Source: an uncultured Bacteroidales bacterium (GTDB lineage Bacteria > Bacteroidota > Bacteroidia > Bacteroidales > Muribaculaceae). Taken from it: a stretch of 58,645 nucleotides of DNA. A program made the translations under genes and the position numbers. The stretch covers positions 1 through 58,645 of the forward strand of contig CASBHZ010000009.1 in the NCBI GenBank assembly GCA_949123685.1, in the 5' to 3' direction. The notes beneath the pieces were generated by a model. The model made no database searches. It had not been told where the DNA came from and was given only the letters and a program-made list of their open reading frames with translations. Shown one piece after another: positions 53,194 to 58,645 of this stretch; position 1 is the first letter of the stretch; each line of letters opens with the position of its first letter.

Positions 53194-53225
53194 TTTAATG
53201 TGTTTTATTTTCATTCTTGATAATC

Positions 53226-54098
53226 ATGTGGATATTGCTTGCGATATGCTCGGCGCTTGGTCTGGGTTTCTATGATATAATGAAGAAGATGTCGGTGCAC
53301 GACAATAATGTGCCGACAGTGCTCTTCTTTAATACTCTGTTCGGCACGTTGCTTATGTCTCCCATTGTGGTAATGAATATCGTTGAGGGCGGTTTCGGGC
53401 TCAATGACACGTTGACGGGACATTTGCAGATAATACTTAAGGCGGTGATAGTTTTGGGTTCCTGGATACTGGGTTATTTTTCCATAAAGCACCTGCCTCT
53501 CACTATCCAAGGTCCTATCAACGCTTCGCGTCCGGTCATAGTGCTGGTTGGCGCGTTGCTGGTGTTTGGAGAGAGGTTGAATCTTTTGCAGTGGGCGGGT
53601 ATATTGCTGGGCTTTCTGTCGCTCTTTATGATTAGCCGTATAGGATCTGCGGAAGGTTTCTCTTTCAAGCGTAGCCGTTGGCTATGGATGTCGATAGGGG
53701 CAACCATGCTTGGTGCCGTGAGTGCTCTCTACGACAAATATCTGTTGCGCAGTTATGAGCCTCTTGAGGTTCAGGCATGGTATTCGTTATATCAAATGTT
53801 GATAATGGGGATTATACTCCTTGTATTGGGTCGTGCCGGTTCTTTGGGAGGCAGGTTCCGTTGGCGATGGTCGATATTGGGTATCTCTATATTTCTGACG
53901 GCTGCCGACATAGCCTATTTTTATTCCCTGTCACAACCGGATTCCATGATTTCTGTAGTGTCCATGATCCGTAGAGGAAGCGTGTTGGTGTCTTTCGCCT
54001 ATGGCGTGATTATACTTCATGAGCGCCATGTCCGGCAGAAACTCATTGACCTTGCAATCCTCTTCACCAGTCTTCTTCTTCTCATTTTGGGCTCTTGA
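53226..54098 (+). CDS. EamA/DMT-family transporter
   Basis: 290 aa from the ATG at 53226 (an alternative TTG at 53217 is less likely). Ten TM segments in two EamA repeats: WILLAICSALGLGFYDIMKK at the start, LPLTIQGPINASRPVIVLVGALLVFGERL in the first half and AADIAYFYSLSQPDSMISVVSMIRRGSVLVSFAYGVIILHE in the second. It is an inner-membrane exporter or permease of small metabolites; the substrate is unknown. Its stop overlaps the convergent EamA gene by 17 bp. Confidence 0.86.
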   Translation: MWILLAICSALGLGFYDIMKKMSVHDNNVPTVLFFNTLFGTLLMSPIVVMNIVEGGFGLNDTLTGHLQIILKAVIVLGSWILGYFSIKHLPLTIQGPINASRPVIVLVGALLVFGERLNLLQWAGILLGFLSLFMISRIGSAEGFSFKRSRWLWMSIGATMLGAVSALYDKYLLRSYEPLEVQAWYSLYQMLIMGIILLVLGRAGSLGGRFRWRWSILGISIFLTAADIAYFYSLSQPDSMISVVSMIRRGSVLVSFAYGVIILHERHVRQKLIDLAILFTSLLLLILGS

Positions 54099-55017
54099 CC
54101 GCATCGTGTCTCGTCTCCGGAGAGGATGCGGCACGACTGATGGTCACGAGGTATACGCCCGAGAAGATCATACCGATAGCGAATAACTTTAACGGGGTGA
54201 TAGTGTCGAGTCCAAGGAATATTCCTACAAACATGGCAACTACAGGCTGAACATAGTTATATATTCCCACTATAGTGGGACGTAGATTTTTCTGTCCGAT
54301 CATTATGCAGATGTAGGCAAGGAATGTGCCTGCTGCCACAACATATGCGATCCCGGACCATTCGAATATCGATATGGCACTCCAGTCTGTGGATAGAAGC
54401 AGGGTTGAGGTGGAAGGTAACGCCACGATTGTAGCTGCAAGAAACATCCATTTCATGAGCGTCACGAGCGAATATTTCCGGATAAAATTGCGATATAACG
54501 TAAGGTAGAGGGCGTAGCTGAATTGTGCGGCAAGCACTATGAAGTCTCCAAGGATAGGATTGCTTCCCCGTGAGCCGGATTTGAGGTTGCCCAGAACGAG
54601 AATCAAGGCTCCCGCAGCACCCAAGAGTATGCCACCTATCTTTTTCCCTGTGATTGGTTCGCGGAGTATAAGCCATGCGAGTATCATTACCCACATCGGC
54701 ATTGTGGTGGTTATGAGGGAAGCTTCTCCGGGAGATGTGTAGCTGACACCGATTATGAAGCATCCCTGATTGAAGAGCACCCCGATCATGGCAGCTCCTG
54801 CAAGCAGTAGCAGGTCGCGTGGAGGGACATGTTCCTTAGGGAAGAACATCGAAAGGACCCAAAACAGAATGGCGGCACCCGCCACCCTGAAATCTACAAT
54901 GACAATAGGGGCTATGATGCCGGATGAAAGCACGAGTTTTACGACCGGAGACATCAGCCCCCAGAATATGTTGGCGCTCATCATGGCGATATGTCCCTTC
55001 CAATTCCTGTCTGCCAT
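54082..55017 (-). CDS. EamA/DMT-family transporter (RhaT/YedA-like)
   Basis: 311 aa with ten TM segments: MMSANIFWGLMSPVVKLVL, IVIVDFRVAGAAILFWVLS, GASYTSPGEASLI-like ISYTSPG region (GVSYTSPGEASLITTTMPMW), LILREPITGKKIGGILLGAAG and RPTIVGIYNYVQPVVAMFVG. It belongs to the drug/metabolite transporter family, in a subgroup different from its convergent neighbour, so they are not recent duplicates. Probably exports amino acids or metabolites. It stands alone on its strand. Confidence 0.88.
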   Translation of the reverse strand: MADRNWKGHIAMMSANIFWGLMSPVVKLVLSSGIIAPIVIVDFRVAGAAILFWVLSMFFPKEHVPPRDLLLLAGAAMIGVLFNQGCFIIGVSYTSPGEASLITTTMPMWVMILAWLILREPITGKKIGGILLGAAGALILVLGNLKSGSRGSNPILGDFIVLAAQFSYALYLTLYRNFIRKYSLVTLMKWMFLAATIVALPSTSTLLLSTDWSAISIFEWSGIAYVVAAGTFLAYICIMIGQKNLRPTIVGIYNYVQPVVAMFVGIFLGLDTITPLKLFAIGMIFSGVYLVTISRAASSPETRHDAVKSPK

Positions 55018-55060
55018 ATCCTTAAACAGTTTCTAAATGTTTGGCGGTGAACCATAAAAG

Positions 55061-55098
55061 AATTAAGGAGTTAAGATTTATGTCTTAACTCCTTAATT
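55061..55098 (-). terminator. 16-bp perfect hairpin after tRNA-Gln
   Basis: AATTAAGGAGTTAAGA and TCTTAACTCCTTAATT pair fully around TTTATG. On the minus strand it follows the tRNA and is succeeded by CTTTTATGG. It may also end plus-strand transcripts. Confidence 0.72.
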
Positions 55099-55102
55099 TC
55101 TG

Positions 55103-55173
55103 TTGTCTTACCAGGATTCGAACCTGGACAGGCAGAACCAAAAACTGCAGTGCTACCGTTACACCATAAGACA
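55103..55173 (-). tRNA. tRNA-Gln (anticodon TTG)
   Basis: On the minus strand the acceptor stem TGTCTTA/TAAGACA is perfect. The D-arm is GTGTAACGGTAGCAC; the anticodon stem-loop is GCAGT-TTTTGGT-TCTGC with TTG at positions 34-36 and a T-T pair closing the loop; the T-arm is CCAGGTTCGAATCCTGG. The length is 71 nt including discriminator A, and CCA is not encoded. Confidence 0.93.
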
Positions 55174-55252
55174 ATCCTCAAGCTTCAGATCCGGCTCTCC
55201 CGGGAATGGGGATAGGGATAGGGTAAAGGAGAACCGAACCTCGAAGCTGATG

Positions 55253-55283
55253 CAAAATTAATAAAAAAAATGCATAGAGCAAA
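55253..55283 (-). promoter_or_regulatory. Promoter of tRNA-Gln
   Basis: On the minus strand TTTG (55283-55280), 19 bp, then TAATTTTG (55260-55253). The mature tRNA begins about 80 nt downstream at 55173. Confidence 0.68.
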
Positions 55284-55289
55284 ATTTTT

Positions 55290-55607
55290 TTAAAAGCGAT
55301 TGCGGTCGCGAGTGTATTTCTTGCGTAAAGAGGCTTCAAACGCTTCGCTGAGATTGATGCCTGTCTGGTTTGCGAGACAAGTCACCACCCATATCACATC
55401 TGCCATCTCTTCAGCGAGTTGCTCTTTGATATCCTGCTTGAGATCTCCGCTTTTGGGTTTCTGGTCGCCATAGACACGGGCAATCACGCGTGCCAGTTCG
55501 CCGACTTCTTCAGTGAGCAGAGCCATATTGGTAAGTTCCGAGAAATATCGTTTGCCGACTTCCCCGATCCATTTGTCTACCGATTCCTGAACTTCCTGTA
55601 GCATCAT
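55290..55607 (-). CDS. MazG-like nucleotide pyrophosphohydrolase
   Basis: 105 aa, one MazG domain. The EVGELARVIARVYG helix (about 34-47) and the EEMADVIWVVTCLA helix (about 66-79) carry the EExxE...ExxD metal-binding pattern. Such short enzymes hydrolyse (d)NTPs to monophosphates in the cytoplasm, as a house-cleaning function. The start overlaps the end of the upstream gene by four bases, so they are translationally coupled. Confidence 0.9.
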   Translation of the reverse strand: MMLQEVQESVDKWIGEVGKRYFSELTNMALLTEEVGELARVIARVYGDQKPKSGDLKQDIKEQLAEEMADVIWVVTCLANQTGINLSEAFEASLRKKYTRDRNRF

Positions 55608-56137
55608 ATTATAGATAAGGAACGCAGCTCGTCAATAATCTCGCTTCCGGTCAGGGAACGGCGGCGGGATAGGGTACGTGCGAAATCGTCGATTGCCGGA
55701 TGGAGTCGCGGATTGCGGAATATGCGCCCCATGTAAGAACGAGTCTTGTCGTAGAGCGTATCTATTTCATCATCGTCTAAGGAGCAAGTGTCGCGTCCTT
55801 CTTCGGCTATCTCACGGCGTATCGTTTCCAGAAGATCCGAGGGGACATCCTGTCCGAGTCTAACTATCGAGCGAGCCATGATATTGGAGATTACCATGGC
55901 GGAAGTTATATAGAAATTGTGAAGGAGATTGTCCCATGTGGTCTTTGGCGAAATCGAAGGAGAACCCGAGAAGTAATACTGATGCGAGAATGTCACCATC
56001 GGTCCGTCGGCGTCAAGGGATACGCCGGCAACACGATCAATGGCGTCCAATGCCGCGAGTGAGATTGCCATGCCGGCAAGGCCGTATGCCTTGTCGTCTT
56101 CATTGAGGTATGTGAGGGTTATTGTTTCGTTGCTCAT
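55604..56137 (-). CDS. Conserved protein of unknown function
   Basis: 177 aa, no signal peptide. I do not recognise the family. The first half has GLAGMAISLAALDAIDRVAG and a region with HQYYFSGSPSISPKTTWDNLLHNFYITSAMVISNIMAR; the second half is helical and charged (IRREIAEEGRDTCSLDDDEI, RNPRLHPAIDDFARTLSRRR). It sits between an outer-membrane barrel gene (46 bp upstream) and the MazG gene (4-bp overlap). The dimer-like helical C-terminus and the neighbours suggest a cytoplasmic role in nucleotide or envelope upkeep, but this is only positional. Confidence 0.7.
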   Translation of the reverse strand: MSNETITLTYLNEDDKAYGLAGMAISLAALDAIDRVAGVSLDADGPMVTFSHQYYFSGSPSISPKTTWDNLLHNFYITSAMVISNIMARSIVRLGQDVPSDLLETIRREIAEEGRDTCSLDDDEIDTLYDKTRSYMGRIFRNPRLHPAIDDFARTLSRRRSLTGSEIIDELRSLSII

Positions 56138-56183
56138 AACAGAAAGCGTTTACTTACTTAACAAGCGGAAAGAAAAGTTGTTT

Positions 56184-58052
56184 TTAGAATATTACACCGA
56201 ATCCTGCCGCCAGTCGTATTCCTTGTTGAGGAAGACCGGGAAGGAGCTCGTCGTGCCGGTTAAGGAGATTGTCTGCCTGCAACCATATGTTGAAGTTTGA
56301 TGTTATGCCATATGACGCTCCGAAATTGAGGTAAGTCATGTCGGGCAGACGTTTAGCCACGAGCACGTCGGCATCGGAAATCATGCCACCTTGATAATTA
56401 CCTATGGTGTATATATTGCGCACACCGCGATAATCATAGGCGAGTTTAAGTTTGAGAGTGCTCCACGGGTTAGTTTCTGCAGATATTCCGGCAGTCCAGC
56501 GCGGACGGTCATATCCGTTGAAATATCCCTTGTTGCCGTTTTGAGGCTGATAGTTTCCTTTTGCTTCTATCTTTATGATTTTGCCAAGGTCATATGATGC
56601 GTGGATGCCGATGCTGAATCCGTGAAGGTTGCAGGTGTGGTCTTGGCTGTAATCATATGAAAGCGTGCGGTCGGCGTTGTCCATATAAACGGATTCCGGC
56701 AGTCCCGGTGCTGTCTTTAACAAATAATTGAGCTTCTGCTGATACCATCCTCCGAGATATTCTCCACGGGAGATGCGGAATGCGAAATCCGCACCGGCAG
56801 AGAAACCCGAGAACGGACCGAATGTTGCCCCGAAGCTACCGTCAAGAGGTGAATATACGGGTCGTGAGTTGCCAATAAACGGTGATTGGTAATAATCACG
56901 CTCATAATTGGATGCCAGTGTGTTCAGACGACTGCCACCAAGGGCGTGAAGATAGAAAGCCACCGGACCGGCAAGATAATCCAGCTTGATATCCGGAGCC
57001 ACGTGCAAGAAACTGTAGCGGTCGTTTTCCACTCCGGCATTGAATGCGAGATCAATGTCTGCGCCAATGCGCACTAACAGCCTGTCGCGTGAAAAACTAT
57101 AATATGGTGTCAAAGTTACCATGCCATAGTTATCCGGTTGCGCGGGACTGTAACCACCGTCAACCTGTGGATGGGAATAAAGGAGTATGTCGGTGTTGAC
57201 ATCTATGCCGATAGAAGATTTGGACGACATGGGGAAGTTTACACCTCCGAGAAGATTTATGTCTGTTTCCCTTCCTCCCGATGCGCGTTCAAGCATGATT
57301 CCCTCATCCGGCATGCCTATTAACGTCCGCTTTAGGGGTGTGTAGACTGAGCGGTATCCGAAATAGCGCACTCCGGCTTCCACATTCCATGTGATTTCAT
57401 CTGACCTGTAGGGTGATTGCCAGCCGAATCTCGCAGATATGTCGTTGAGAGTCTGTGTCGGAGCTTTAGGGGCATTTTCGTCCGAGAAGCTGCTCCATTG
57501 AGGATTGTATCCGTAATAATTGAAGTTGCCGATATGCCAGTCTATGGCTCCCTGCAATCTCCCTTTCCCCTCGAAGTCGTGAGAACCGTAGATGCCGAGT
57601 GATTCATCATAGCGGAACATCTTGGTGTCTTTCATAGTTTCAGACACTTCCGGTTTCCAGAGCGATGTGGAATTGTGTTGCAGGCGCACACCTAACGTTG
57701 TGCTCTTGTCATCGACAAAACGATATCCGGCACTCAGTGTAGAGTTCAGCCAGCTTCCGGCTCCAAGTTCGAGATATCCCTTGGAATCTGAGAAATCACG
57801 GGTGTCGCGCCATCCTGTAGCCGGCAGCGGTAATAGTCGCGGAGAGAACCCTGTCGGCACACTTTTCCCGTCATAGGAAAGGGGAGAGGTTTCGAGCGTG
57901 AATTTCACCTGCTTGGGAAAAGAGTTTATACGGTCAAGACGGAACACTTCCGGCACATATTTACCATCTACCGAAATCGATTGGTTATATTGGGCGGTAG
58001 CAGATAAACAGGTTGCTGCCGATAGTATAAATAAAATCTTTTTCATATTCAT
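56184..58052 (-). CDS. TonB-receptor-like outer-membrane beta-barrel
   Basis: 622 aa. Signal peptide (MKKILFILSAATCLSATA; the upstream MN is probably part of the start, ATG at 58052), then a short proline-rich segment (YVPEVFRLDRINSFPKQVKF) and a long barrel of alternating strands with frequent aromatic turns (NFNYYGYNPQWSSF, WNVEAGVRYFGYRS, YYSFSRDRLLVRIGADIDLAF), ending NFNIWLQADNLLNRHDELL and LAAGFGVIF. No plug domain is visible, so it is plug-less or a porin-like TonB relative. It overlaps the upstream TPR gene by four bases, a pairing common in Bacteroidales. Confidence 0.78.
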   Translation of the reverse strand: MNMKKILFILSAATCLSATAQYNQSISVDGKYVPEVFRLDRINSFPKQVKFTLETSPLSYDGKSVPTGFSPRLLPLPATGWRDTRDFSDSKGYLELGAGSWLNSTLSAGYRFVDDKSTTLGVRLQHNSTSLWKPEVSETMKDTKMFRYDESLGIYGSHDFEGKGRLQGAIDWHIGNFNYYGYNPQWSSFSDENAPKAPTQTLNDISARFGWQSPYRSDEITWNVEAGVRYFGYRSVYTPLKRTLIGMPDEGIMLERASGGRETDINLLGGVNFPMSSKSSIGIDVNTDILLYSHPQVDGGYSPAQPDNYGMVTLTPYYSFSRDRLLVRIGADIDLAFNAGVENDRYSFLHVAPDIKLDYLAGPVAFYLHALGGSRLNTLASNYERDYYQSPFIGNSRPVYSPLDGSFGATFGPFSGFSAGADFAFRISRGEYLGGWYQQKLNYLLKTAPGLPESVYMDNADRTLSYDYSQDHTCNLHGFSIGIHASYDLGKIIKIEAKGNYQPQNGNKGYFNGYDRPRWTAGISAETNPWSTLKLKLAYDYRGVRNIYTIGNYQGGMISDADVLVAKRLPDMTYLNFGASYGITSNFNIWLQADNLLNRHDELLPGLPQQGIRLAAGFGVIF

Positions 58053-58645
58053 TTGAGGGATTTGAGACGGGAATTTATGGCATTGATGATTTCGGGCTCA
58101 TTGCCGGGATAATTCTCGCGGAGACTCTGCAGGTATTCCTTTGCAAGATAATTCTTGCCCAACCCTTTATATGCATCAGCAAGCAGTATGAATCCTTTGG
58201 CGAGCTGGAACTCGTGAGGTGTTCCGGCTTCTGTAAATTCGAGTAGTGTTTTCTCGGCATTGACGAAATCTTCCCTGTCGATGTGATACTGACCAAGTTC
58301 AACGGCAGCTTTCGCGCCTGCCAGTCCGGCAGGATTCGAAGCCAGTTCGGTCAGCATTCCTAACGCCTCGTCCGTGTTTCCGGAGCGCAGGAGCGCCTGA
58401 GCTTCTATCAGCACCATCTCTTCAGCCTGATCGGCACCGAGTCCTCCATTGTTGCGGGCGCGGCGGGCATATTCTATGCGTTCGGCATCTATAGATGAAG
58501 TGCGGGCAATTCCGGCATATGCATCAGAGATGAAATCCGTCTCTCCGGTGTTTGCCAATGCCTTATACACGTCGGCAGCTTCACCCGAACGCCCCGGTAT
58601 GTCATTTTCAAGTATTTCGGCTTTCAGCATCAGCGCTTCAGGATA
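58049..58645 (-). CDS. Tetratricopeptide-repeat protein (5' end outside window)
   Basis: Only the last 198 residues are visible; the frame is open to the window edge. Helix pairs of TPR type recur: AADVYKALANTGETDFISDA, IEAQALLRSGNTDEALGML, AAVELGQYHIDREDFVNAEK and FILLADAYKGLGKNYLAKEY. The full protein is probably several hundred residues longer, periplasmic or lipid-anchored, and works with the barrel protein encoded 4 bp overlapping downstream. Confidence 0.85.
   Translation of the reverse strand, partial: YPEALMLKAEILENDIPGRSGEAADVYKALANTGETDFISDAYAGIARTSSIDAERIEYARRARNNGGLGADQAEEMVLIEAQALLRSGNTDEALGMLTELASNPAGLAGAKAAVELGQYHIDREDFVNAEKTLLEFTEAGTPHEFQLAKGFILLADAYKGLGKNYLAKEYLQSLRENYPGNEPEIINAINSRLKSLK

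Overview
The window is a 58.6 kb piece of a Bacteroidales chromosome, most likely a gut Muribaculaceae-type organism (the family assignment is an inference from gene content and composition). The evidence is three SusC/SusD outer-membrane nutrient systems, a one-protein hybrid two-component regulator, an ECF sigma/FecR pair, lipoproteins with acidic residues after the lipobox cysteine, and many promoters of the Bacteroidota type (TTTG, about 20 bp, TAnnTTTG).

Region 1 (1-20352) is a polysaccharide utilisation locus. A divergent minus-strand pair (secreted beta-rich protein, then a GH128-like glycosidase cut by the window edge) faces SusC - SusD - GH43-like enzyme - hybrid two-component regulator (HTCS) - GH105+DUF2264 enzyme - KduD - DUF4861 protein - orphan PTS EIIC-type permease - KduI. 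GH105, KduI and KduD form a route from unsaturated uronic acid to 2-keto-3-deoxygluconate. A GH43 of the HGG type together with GH105 and DUF2264 suggests a glucuronate-decorated galactan such as arabinogalactan protein (inference). As read, the HTCS and the GH105 gene form one open frame joined at a run of eight C; one C fewer would end the HTCS at once. KduI carries a signal peptide, so the isomerase is predicted to be periplasmic.

Region 2 (20353-26836) is mixed: a DUF4143 ATPase flanked by a perfect 19-bp hairpin and a triple 23-bp repeat, a long-chain acyl-CoA ligase, release factor 2, and an overlapping GT9 glycosyltransferase/DUF4254 pair.

Region 3 (26837-36647) is a second utilisation locus: FecR and ECF sigma on the minus strand, then a metallo-beta-lactamase-fold lipoprotein, an STN-containing SusC, a SusD and a GH27 alpha-galactosidase. 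The GH27 promoter sits inside a 15-bp inverted repeat.

Region 4 (36648-41144) holds an acyltransferase-3 membrane protein and a tightly overlapping lipoprotein - ABC ATPase - ABC permease operon. Region 5 (41145-48781) is a SusC-SusD-SusE-SusF-like set with a structured leader and no enzymes. Region 6 (48782-51371) has G-rich minisatellite DNA, a four-helix-bundle protein, a membrane protein with an apparent frameshift near its end, and an ECF sigma factor. Region 7 (51372-58645) holds a secreted metallophosphatase, two convergent EamA transporters, tRNA-Gln, and a minus-strand operon of TPR protein (cut by the edge), outer-membrane barrel, unknown protein and MazG-like pyrophosphohydrolase.

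No rRNA, CRISPR array, complete insertion sequence or prophage was seen.
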